NCBI GenBank assembly: GCA_022615805.1
Contig: JAKEGO010000121.1
Coordinates: 1 to 13,369 of the forward strand
Direction: 5' to 3'
Source of the DNA: Thermoplasmata archaeon
GTDB lineage: Archaea; Thermoplasmatota; JAKEGO01
Length of the DNA: 13,369 nt
Both the position numbers and the translations under genes were made by a program. Every line of letters begins with the position of its first letter. Position 1 is the first letter of the stretch. The notes under the pieces were generated by a model. That model made no database searches, was not told the DNA's origin, and saw only the letters and a program-made list of their open reading frames with translations. Positions 6,602 through 12,775 of this stretch are shown piece after piece.

Positions 6602-6919
6602 TCAGCCATCGCCTCGGGTGGAAGCGGCGATCCATTCCAGGTAGGGGAGGTGCCCGTCGTCCATGCGGACCGAGACAACCTGCGGCAGGTCGTACGGGTG
6701 CGACGCCGCGATCTTCTCGACGACCTCCGCGACGAGGGACGTGCGCGTCTTGACGTGGAGCAGCACCTCCCGGGCCTCCTCGACCTTTCCCTCCCAGGAA
6801 TAGACCGAGGAGCACGGGAACGCCTGGGCGCAGGCGGCGAGGCCCGTGCTGACGAGCTCCCTCGCGGCCTCGAGGGCCGACCCCTCGTCGGGGAAGGCCG
6901 ACATCACCAGCGAGAACAT
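6602..6919 (-). CDS. cutA: CutA1-type divalent-cation tolerance protein
   Basis: 105 residues, the normal CutA1 length. The family signature is complete: CSSVYSWEGKVEEAREVLL (about 36-54), then KTRT (57-60), then HPYDLPQVV (74-82) and YLEWIAAS (93-100). CutA1 proteins form very stable trimers of ferredoxin-like subunits, and copper-binding and metal tolerance roles have been reported; the precise molecular job is not settled. The ATG at 6919 was chosen because the family N-terminus begins there and a TATA box lies about 25 bases upstream, while the in-frame upstream extension is low-complexity. It is monocistronic in appearance, downstream of the UMP kinase gene but separated from it by about 250 bases. 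Confidence 0.93.
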   Translation of the reverse strand: MFSLVMSAFPDEGSALEAARELVSTGLAACAQAFPCSSVYSWEGKVEEAREVLLHVKTRTSLVAEVVEKIAASHPYDLPQVVSVRMDDGHLPYLEWIAASTRGDG

Positions 6920-6938
6920 GGACGGAGAAGGCCCTGCT

Positions 6939-6951
6939 CGATATAAGTAAT
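6939..6951 (-). promoter_or_regulatory. TATA promoter of cutA
   Basis: The minus-strand sequence AATTACTTATATCG has its TATA core centred about 25 bases before the cutA ATG and no Shine-Dalgarno follows. This fits a leaderless transcript. Confidence 0.6.
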
Positions 6952-7168
6952 TGCCCCGGGCCGGGCGCATTGGTGGACCTTGCGGACGTGTGTCGGGGGG
7001 CGTCTGCGGAGGCGGTCCCCCCGTCGGACCCGGTCCCCCGGACGACGATGGCCTCCGGCCGCTGATCCGGCTTTTACGCGATGCTGTGGGGTTGCGGTCG
7101 GATTCCTCGCGGCACACCTTCCCGTGGAACGGGCGGTCCTCTCTTCGATGGGATCGGGAAGGGGCTGG
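6952..7168. other. GC-rich intergenic stretch between the UMP kinase gene and cutA
   Basis: About 220 bases without a credible gene on either strand. It contains a short CCCGT-GGA-ACGGG hairpin at 7121-7133, about 36 bases after the kinase stop, which could mark the kinase mRNA end although no T-run follows. Open frames here have the Arg/Gly/Pro composition of non-coding GC-rich DNA. An unrecognised small RNA cannot be excluded. Confidence 0.4.
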
Positions 7169-8521
7169 CTAATCGGGGCCGAGCTCCTCGAGCGAAGGGA
7201 GCTTCCACTCGTCGCTTTTCGGCTTTCCCCGGCGCTTGCCGCCGCTCGGGGTCCCGTCGTCAGCGTCGCCCTCGGAGGCGTCGGTCTTCTCTCCCTTCTT
7301 ACCCCCGGCGTCGTTCCCGTCGGCAGGCTCCCCCTCCAGGTCCCAGTCGATCTCCTCCTCCGCCCCGGCCCTTGCGCGCTTGCCCTTCGCCCCTGCGCCG
7401 GATGCCTTCCTGCCCTTTCCGCCCTCCCTTCCCCCCCTGCCCTCCTCGGGCACCCCTTCCCCCTCGCCGCGCAGGTCCTTTCCCGCAGGCTGCTTCTCCT
7501 TGCCTCTCTCCTCGCGCCCGGGAACGAGGGGCTCTTCCGATGGCCTTCTCTTCTGCGACCTGCTGGAATGGAGCAACCTTCGGCCCGAGGGCTTACGCTC
7601 GCCGTCGGTCCGGGGCATCCTTTCACCCTCGTCACGCCTGGCCTTCTGCTCGAGCGAACGAAGGGCGTCCTCCCTGCGTTGTTCTGTCCCGGTCGCGTCC
7701 ACCTTCGAGCCCTCGTCCGGGACGATCCGCGTCCCACGACAGTCCCTTCCGGATATCGCGTCATCCATGTTATCGAGGTTCCTGCCATCCAGTATTATGG
7801 TGGGTATCCTGGACCGCGCGACTATCCTCGAGGCGATCGGATCGATGGGTGACTTCGAACCCGCGCCCGAGCCGATGGTCGCGGTCAGCATCAGGAGGTC
7901 CTTCGCGGTGAGTTCCTCGTAGAGGACTGCGTTCGGGTCCTCGTTGGGGTCCGCGCTGAAGAACCCCTCCACGTTCGTCGCGATGATGAGCGTCACGGAG
8001 CCCAGTGCCTCGGCCATCATCGCGGCCACCGCATCGGTGGTCTGTCCGGGGTGCGTCCCTCCCATGACGACCGTCCGGTCCCGGGCCCCCTCGGCCAGGG
8101 CCTCGTCGACCGTCGTCGGCACGGAGGTGCCAGGGATCCGCATGGCGCACCTTAGCGCCATCGCGTTCACCCGCGTCATCGCGATCCCGAAGGCGTCGAG
8201 CGCCGATTCGGAGGCGCCGAGCCTGCGAAGGACGGGGATCGTCCGTTTGGCCGGTTCCCCGCCTCCGACCACAACGAAGGTCAGGAAACGTGCGGAGACG
8301 GCTCCTAGCCAGTCCGCATAGCGCTTGAGGAGCTCATCGTCCAGCTCGGGTCCGCTGGCGCCCGCCCTGTAGAGCAGCGAGCCTCCGAGCGAGATGACGA
8401 GCGGCGTCATCCGGACAGCGCTGGCCTGCTGTTGCCTGCCGGGGCTCTCCCGCTCGTCCTCCCTCTGGACGACGTCCATTCGCTCCACGTCGAAGAATGA
8501 CTCTATCTCAGGCCCGCCCAT
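7169..8521 (-). CDS. pyrH: Archaeal-type UMP kinase with long charged C-terminal tail
   Basis: About 450 residues; the kinase core is of the amino-acid-kinase fold, archaeal PyrH type, which makes UDP from UMP and ATP in pyrimidine synthesis. Core motifs (numbered from a GTG at 8524, one codon upstream): ISLGGS (44-49), VVVGGGEPAKR (84-94), MGGTHPGQTTDA (154-165), ATNVEGFFSADP (172-183), KSPIDPIA (224-231), LDGRN (245-249) and GTRIVP (264-269). The usual archaeal enzyme ends about there. Here ~180 more residues follow, rich in Lys/Arg/Glu/Gly, ending with EEEIDWDLEGE and DEWKLPSLEELGPD. A 37-residue N-terminal extension precedes Met39 (8410), where the kinase fold starts. I chose the ATG at 8521 because a strong TATA box lies ~30 bases upstream and there is no Shine-Dalgarno at 8410. 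The UMP kinase call is firm to family level; a related small-molecule kinase is possible. Confidence 0.85.
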   Translation of the reverse strand: MGGPEIESFFDVERMDVVQREDERESPGRQQQASAVRMTPLVISLGGSLLYRAGASGPELDDELLKRYADWLGAVSARFLTFVVVGGGEPAKRTIPVLRRLGASESALDAFGIAMTRVNAMALRCAMRIPGTSVPTTVDEALAEGARDRTVVMGGTHPGQTTDAVAAMMAEALGSVTLIIATNVEGFFSADPNEDPNAVLYEELTAKDLLMLTATIGSGAGSKSPIDPIASRIVARSRIPTIILDGRNLDNMDDAISGRDCRGTRIVPDEGSKVDATGTEQRREDALRSLEQKARRDEGERMPRTDGERKPSGRRLLHSSRSQKRRPSEEPLVPGREERGKEKQPAGKDLRGEGEGVPEEGRGGREGGKGRKASGAGAKGKRARAGAEEEIDWDLEGEPADGNDAGGKKGEKTDASEGDADDGTPSGGKRRGKPKSDEWKLPSLEELGPD

Positions 8522-8548
8522 CACGTCACCTGGCGTGCATCGGCCTAT

Positions 8549-8561
8549 GAATATATTAGTC
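8549..8561 (-). promoter_or_regulatory. TATA promoter of the UMP kinase gene, overlapping the preceding stop codon
   Basis: The minus-strand sequence GACTAATATATTCA has a clear TATA core centred near 8553, about 30 bases before the GTG/ATG pair at 8524/8521. The TAA stop of the radical SAM gene (8558-8556) is part of the same AT-rich element. The kinase can thus be transcribed separately from the upstream pair of genes. Confidence 0.6.
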
Positions 8562-10217
8562 TTCCCCGATGGTCAGCAGGGGCATGATCCGGGCGAGCAC
8601 ATCCGGGTCGTCGAGGGCGCTGGCGGCATCGTCGATCGCGCGGAAGGGCCTCGCCCTGGACAGCCTTGCCGCCCTTTTCGCGCCGATCCCGGGCAGTGCA
8701 GAGAGAGCGCCGAAGGGCGCCGCGTTCAGGTCCAGCGGGTGCTCGACCGCGGTGACGCTCCGGGGCCCGTGGGAGACGACTGCCGCATCGAGGACCCTGC
8801 CCGTGGGGATGGCATAGGGGAATCCGACGAGGATCGGATAGCTCCCCGCCTGCCTTCCGTAGACCACCTTTCCGATCGCGACCTCGGTCCGGACCCTTTT
8901 CAGCACCGTGCCCGCCGGCGCCACCTGCGCCATCATCGGTCGGTCGACCTCCTCCCTGACCCATGCGCGGAACCTGTGAGCGATGCCGGAACTTCCGGGC
9001 CCCCTGCCGGGCCATATGACCTGGCGAACGTTGATGCGCCTGAGGAGGAGCCCCTCGGCCATCACCGCCTCGAGGAACCGTCTGTTGTCCGTCTCCGTCC
9101 GTTTGGACTCGCCCCTGAGCCCCATCACGAAGTTCAGCCCGGGGAGCAGGGCAGGCAGACCGGAGTCCCCGCGCGCCCTCCCGACATCGTTGATCGTCCT
9201 GATGGCCTCCATCGCCTCGCCGGCGGTGGCGTTCAGGTTGTTGGCCCGTGCGACGGCTGGATCGGCGCTCTCGAGCCCGAGGGAGAGAACGTTGCCGGAC
9301 GTGCACCGTCGGACGACCTCGGCGAGAACAGCCCGTGCGGGGCCTGGATGCTCAGCGATCATCCCCGGGTCGGCGTTATCGAGGTGGAACACGCGGGGTC
9401 CGACGGACGCCACGGCGTTCAACAGCGCCCCCACGGCCCCGGGGTCCGGCTCGGGCCTGTCCACTTCCCCCGCGCCGTGCGCCATGTATGACATGACGTC
9501 CGGCATGCCACCGAGGCGGAAGTTCTCCACGCCGAGGTCGAACAGGGCGGCGGCCTCCGCGTGGACGTCCGCCGGGGCCCTGAAGGACGGTCGCCCTCGT
9601 GCCGGCTCCATGCAGAACGAGCATCCCCCGCTGGCGTAGTGGACGCACCCCCGTGAGGCGTCGAGCTCGGCGACGATGCCCGGGAGGTCATCGCGATACG
9701 TGACGGCCGCTGCCCCCTTGACGGACCAGATGGCCCACTCCTCCGCCGTCCTGGGCCTCGGGTCCGTCGGGCCGGAAAGGAGGTCGTGGACGAAGGCGTC
9801 GACGTCCCCGTGGACGACGTGATCGAAGAGGTCGCGCATCTCACGGGTGTCGATCGACGGGCCGCCGCCTCGCGCCATGATCCCCTGCGCCGCGCAGGCT
9901 CCACCGATGACGGTGGTCCCTCCGTGGCAGGCCGCCGCGCGAAGCTCCCCGGGCGAGATGGGCATGGTGGCGAGGTACTTGCCCGGGACGACAGCGCCTG
10001 CGACGACGACGAGGATGTCCGCCACGAGCGCCCGGTTCCAGCGGTCGGTGCCGGCCCTCATGTCGTCGATCGTGAGGTAATGGGCCTCAGCCCCACCTTC
10101 GAGCGCCGCCCCCAGCACGTACCTCGGAAGAGGCGCGATGTACGGAGGAACCCCGAGCGAGGAGGGCTCGTCCGTGTAACCGTCCAGCACCGCCACCCGC
10201 GCCGTCAATGGGCTCAC
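8556..10217 (-). CDS. Archaeal radical SAM protein with C-terminal helix-hairpin-helix (COG1031-like)
   Basis: 553 residues. The N-terminal ~180 residues resemble the B12-binding-like Rossmann part of this family (VAVLDGYTDEPSSLGVPPY, then VLGAALEGGAEAHYL). The radical SAM centre is ASRGCVHYASGGCSFCMEP: Cys191, Cys199 and Cys202, a C-x7-C-x2-C spacing rather than the textbook C-x3-C-x2-C. A barrel follows (LDNADPG; LSLGLESADPAV; GLNFVMGLRGE), then a small beta-rich region (VAIGKVVYGRQAG) that may be TRAM-like. A helix-hairpin-helix motif ends the protein (SALPGIGAKRAARL, about 506-519). I recognise the arrangement as the uncharacterised archaeal family COG1031; HhH and TRAM-like parts suggest a nucleic acid substrate, for example RNA modification. 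The start is GTG at 10217, overlapping the stop of the aminopeptidase gene (GTGA), so the two are probably translated together. Confidence 0.82.
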   Translation of the reverse strand: MSPLTARVAVLDGYTDEPSSLGVPPYIAPLPRYVLGAALEGGAEAHYLTIDDMRAGTDRWNRALVADILVVVAGAVVPGKYLATMPISPGELRAAACHGGTTVIGGACAAQGIMARGGGPSIDTREMRDLFDHVVHGDVDAFVHDLLSGPTDPRPRTAEEWAIWSVKGAAAVTYRDDLPGIVAELDASRGCVHYASGGCSFCMEPARGRPSFRAPADVHAEAAALFDLGVENFRLGGMPDVMSYMAHGAGEVDRPEPDPGAVGALLNAVASVGPRVFHLDNADPGMIAEHPGPARAVLAEVVRRCTSGNVLSLGLESADPAVARANNLNATAGEAMEAIRTINDVGRARGDSGLPALLPGLNFVMGLRGESKRTETDNRRFLEAVMAEGLLLRRINVRQVIWPGRGPGSSGIAHRFRAWVREEVDRPMMAQVAPAGTVLKRVRTEVAIGKVVYGRQAGSYPILVGFPYAIPTGRVLDAAVVSHGPRSVTAVEHPLDLNAAPFGALSALPGIGAKRAARLSRARPFRAIDDAASALDDPDVLARIMPLLTIGED

Positions 10218-11182
10218 CTGTGGACGCCTGCCTCGATGAGGACCTGCTCGCCGGAGCGGAGGGTCGGCGAGGTGAGGATGCCATCAAGGTGGATCCCGGC
10301 CTTGACCTTCCCGCCGAAGGTCGAGTTGTCCCCGAGGGCGATGTGGACCGTGCCCATGACCTTCTCGTCCTCGAGCGGGTTGCCGATTATCCTCGCCTTT
10401 GGGTTGAGCCCGATCCCGAACTCGGCGATGTTGTAGGGTGCGTCGGGGTCGTCCACCTTGCGCTCCTGTCTCGCGAGAATGCTGCGGAGCTCGTTCGCCG
10501 CCTTGCCCCCGGAGATCCTGATGGCCCTGCCATCCTCGACCGTGATCGTGATCGGCCGGTCGAGCTTTCCGATCCCGCCGAATGCCCCGTCGATGAGGAC
10601 CTTGCCGTTCGATTTCCCCTCGACCGGCGCGATGAAGACCTCGCCGGCGGGCAGGTTCCCGAAATCGCCCCGCCGGTGAATGATGCCTGTATCGATGATC
10701 CACTTCCTCCTGCCGAGGGAGATGGCGAGGTCCGTGCCGAGGGCGCTCGTGAGCGAGAGCTCCCTGCACCTGCTCAGCCGCCTGATCATCCTCGCGGCGA
10801 GCCTGCTCACCTCTCTGAAGTCCGCGGTCATGCCCCCCGCGCTCATCATGTCGGCCGTAATGGTGGGCATCGTCGCGATCCTGGTCCCCGATTCGGTCGC
10901 CTTCCTCCGCGCCAGAGTGTGCGAGATGGAATATTCCGTCGCGGCGATGACCACGTCGACGTCCCTCATTAGCCCGGCTATCGGCTGCGGGGGTTCATCG
11001 CCATGACGGGACCTCGGTGGCGTTTCGGCGAGGACGGTTTCCGCGCCGGCCTTCAACGCCTCCTCGTACAGGGCGACCCCGATCTCCCGACGTGGAGTGT
11101 CGACCAGGACGAGCACGTACTCGCCTCTCTTCACGTTGAGGCAGGTCCTGACCGTCCTGCGGGCGCCCTCGGCAAGGGTCAT
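10214..11182 (-). CDS. M29-like metallo-aminopeptidase family protein
   Basis: 322 residues, shorter than the ~400 of classical M29 aminopeptidases but typical of a short archaeal branch. Possible metal ligands are in the family order: Glu181 in PAGEVFIAP, Glu254 in NIAEFGIGLNP, His280 in EKVMGTVHIALGDN, and His298 with Asp300 in GIHLDG. Such enzymes release N-terminal residues from peptides using two divalent metals in the cytosol. The family also holds ring-cleaving dioxygenase relatives, so the substrate is not certain. The Tyr usually found shortly after the HIALG motif in M29 is absent (NSTFGG instead). The ATG at 11182 was chosen because a TATA-like element lies about 25 bases upstream, and the longer open frame upstream is low-complexity antisense of the next gene. 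The stop overlaps the start of the radical SAM gene by 4 bases, indicating an operon. Confidence 0.8.
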   Translation of the reverse strand: MTLAEGARRTVRTCLNVKRGEYVLVLVDTPRREIGVALYEEALKAGAETVLAETPPRSRHGDEPPQPIAGLMRDVDVVIAATEYSISHTLARRKATESGTRIATMPTITADMMSAGGMTADFREVSRLAARMIRRLSRCRELSLTSALGTDLAISLGRRKWIIDTGIIHRRGDFGNLPAGEVFIAPVEGKSNGKVLIDGAFGGIGKLDRPITITVEDGRAIRISGGKAANELRSILARQERKVDDPDAPYNIAEFGIGLNPKARIIGNPLEDEKVMGTVHIALGDNSTFGGKVKAGIHLDGILTSPTLRSGEQVLIEAGVHR

Positions 11183-11202
11183 CGCGAGCCCAACGGCGGG
11201 GA

Positions 11203-11219
11203 CGTAATTAAGTTTTACT
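11203..11219 (-). promoter_or_regulatory. BRE/TATA-like promoter of the aminopeptidase/radical SAM operon
   Basis: The minus-strand sequence AGTAAAACTTAATTACG is the only AT-rich patch upstream of the gene. Its TTAATTA core is about 25 bases before the ATG at 11182, consistent with a leaderless mRNA. Confidence 0.55.
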
Positions 11220-11330
11220 GAGGCGTCGCCGTCGGGGACGACGGCCGTTGCGGGAACGATGGCCCCGCGCAGGCCATCTGCCAGGAGCACCCCGTCCGCG
11301 GGACGAACGCGCCGCGATGCCGCAATCACG

Positions 11331-11343
11331 AAGGTTTTTATGC
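11331..11343 (+). promoter_or_regulatory. TATA-like promoter of the zinc-ribbon membrane protein/aspS operon
   Basis: AAGGTTTTTATGC is centred about 25-27 bases before the ATG at 11365 and no Shine-Dalgarno intervenes. It lies about 115 bases from the opposite-facing aminopeptidase promoter. Confidence 0.55.
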
Positions 11344-11364
11344 ACCTAACGGGATGCACGGGCG

Positions 11365-12774
11365 ATGGACCGCTGTCCCGCTTGCGGGGCCTTCGTGGCC
11401 TCGACCGATGTATCATGCTGGAAATGCGGAACCCGATTCGAGGCGGGCTCCCCCCCTTCGCCCTCTGCGGAGCGGGCGAGCCCATCCCCGGCACAGGCGC
11501 CCCGTCCGGGGGCCCGAGCGGACGACGACCTATCCCGGCAAGAGACCAATGGAGCGCATCGGCACGTTGGACAGGGACCCCGTGAGAATGGAAGGTCCGC
11601 TGGAGCGCCGCCGGCCCCGACGTCCGCCGCACGACCGGGCCCCGGTCCGGCGCCGCAGCGTTCCGCATACCGACCGGAGGTCCCGACCGGACGCGACCTG
11701 CCGCCCACGAGGGGCGACACCGCCGATGCTGACAAGGGCCGCGCGAGGTCCGGCCCGCCGCCGCCCCGGAGGTTCGAACCCAAATTCGGGGCCGCTCCAG
11801 GTGGGGCAGCGCCCGAGGCCCCGCGCGAGGGCAGGGGGCCCAGGGAGCCGCAGGTCGAGCTCCCGGAGCGGGCCGGGGAGCCGGGTCCGACGCCCAGGCC
11901 ACGCCCTGCGCCTAGGCCGCGAGAGGACGTACCGCCACCTCCTCCCACCCCCGGGGTGTACAGGCCACAGAGGCGTTTCGAGGAGGGCGGCGAGCGGCCT
12001 CCTGCGGCGCCCACGAAATGGAGGAACTACAACGCGGGCACGTTCATCTGCCTCGCGGGGGCGATATTCCTCTTCATATCGTTCCTCTTGCCCTGGTATC
12101 ACATCGATTACAGTTCGGACCTCGCCGCCGGGCAGTCCGGGAACGAGACCTACATGTACGACACGAACGGGACGACCGTCCGCATCGTCGAGCTGAACGG
12201 CCACGATCCCGTCAAGCTGAACGTCCAACCGTTCACCGAGGACAAAGGGGTGGGGGTCACGGAGGACCCCATGGAGGGGTACCTTCCGATACCGATGGGC
12301 ATCGTGTGGGGCGCCATCCTCGGCATCGCGTTGACATTGAGGTTCTTGCGCGACAAGCCGTGGGCCCGCGGAAAGAAGTTCATCAAGACCGGTGTGATCG
12401 GCATCATCTTCCTCGTCATCATCATCGTCGTCTTCATGAGGGTCCATTCCGCGCTCCCGGGCGATGAGGGGTCCCCCGGTCCGTTCATCTTCGAGAAGGT
12501 CGGCGCGAGCCCGTTCGGCGGCTCGTACACCGGCACGGTCAGCGGCTGGGAGGAGATCGAAGCCGACGTCGAGTGGGGTGTGGACATCGGCTACTGGATC
12601 GCGATGATTGCTGCCATCCTATTCATCGTCGGCGGCTCTGCTGAGTACATCCTCGGCATGAGGACCAAGCGCGAGCTCGAGGATGCGCTCAACAGGTTCG
12701 GCCGAATGCCCTTCCAGGACCGCAAGCCCGAGCCGGAGCCCGAGAAGCGGAAGGGAAGGTTCAGGAGGAAATAG
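11365..12774 (+). CDS. Zinc-ribbon, proline-rich, four-helix membrane protein of unknown function
   Basis: 469 residues, no family recognised beyond its architecture. The N-terminus is a zinc ribbon, MDRCPACGAFV with SCWKCG (Cys4, Cys7, Cys18, Cys21), of the kind found at the front of many archaeal membrane proteins. Residues ~28-215 are a disordered Pro/Arg/Gly-rich linker. Four hydrophobic segments follow at about 223-246, 308-330, 341-362 and 405-432. A hydrophilic loop of ~60 residues between the first two contains WYHIDY, two N-x-T-type sites (NET, NGT) and acidic residues; a second loop of ~40 residues separates helices 3 and 4. The C-terminus is Lys/Arg/Glu-rich. With an even number of helices, the ribbon and the basic tail would both be cytoplasmic and the loops outside. 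Its last codons carry the Shine-Dalgarno for aspS, so the two genes are co-transcribed, which need not mean a shared function. Confidence 0.82.
   Translation: MDRCPACGAFVASTDVSCWKCGTRFEAGSPPSPSAERASPSPAQAPRPGARADDDLSRQETNGAHRHVGQGPRENGRSAGAPPAPTSAARPGPGPAPQRSAYRPEVPTGRDLPPTRGDTADADKGRARSGPPPPRRFEPKFGAAPGGAAPEAPREGRGPREPQVELPERAGEPGPTPRPRPAPRPREDVPPPPPTPGVYRPQRRFEEGGERPPAAPTKWRNYNAGTFICLAGAIFLFISFLLPWYHIDYSSDLAAGQSGNETYMYDTNGTTVRIVELNGHDPVKLNVQPFTEDKGVGVTEDPMEGYLPIPMGIVWGAILGIALTLRFLRDKPWARGKKFIKTGVIGIIFLVIIIVVFMRVHSALPGDEGSPGPFIFEKVGASPFGGSYTGTVSGWEEIEADVEWGVDIGYWIAMIAAILFIVGGSAEYILGMRTKRELEDALNRFGRMPFQDRKPEPEPEKRKGRFRRK
12763..12769 (+). promoter_or_regulatory. Shine-Dalgarno deciding the TTG start of aspS
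   Basis: AGGAGGA lies inside the last codons of the membrane protein gene, 6 bases before the TTG at 12776. It selects a TTG start that begins one base after the upstream stop. Confidence 0.75.
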
Positions 12775-12775
12775 T

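Noticed and set aside
6920..7117. A 66-residue N-terminal extension of CutA
   Set aside because: It is low-complexity, crosses the TATA box, and CutA1 proteins begin where the ATG at 6919 lies.
7121..7133. CCCGT-GGA-ACGGG hairpin as a firm terminator for the kinase gene
   Set aside because: The stem is only 5 base pairs with no T-run after it, so it is mentioned only as a possibility.
6980..7852. A 290-codon plus-strand frame with hydrophobic stretches opposite the kinase tail
   Set aside because: The minus-strand frame continues straight from the UMP kinase core with no stop. The plus-strand product's Leu/Pro/Arg composition mirrors the Glu/Lys/Gly codons of the tail, and it has no promoter or ribosome site.
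11771..11790. GGTTCGAACCC, resembling a tRNA T-arm
   Set aside because: The flanks do not form the T-stem and no other tRNA arms fit nearby; it encodes RRFEPK of the membrane protein linker.
11183..11902. A 240-residue N-terminal extension of the aminopeptidase frame
   Set aside because: It would run antisense through the zinc-ribbon protein's linker and across both promoters. It is low-complexity, and the TATA position supports the ATG at 11182.
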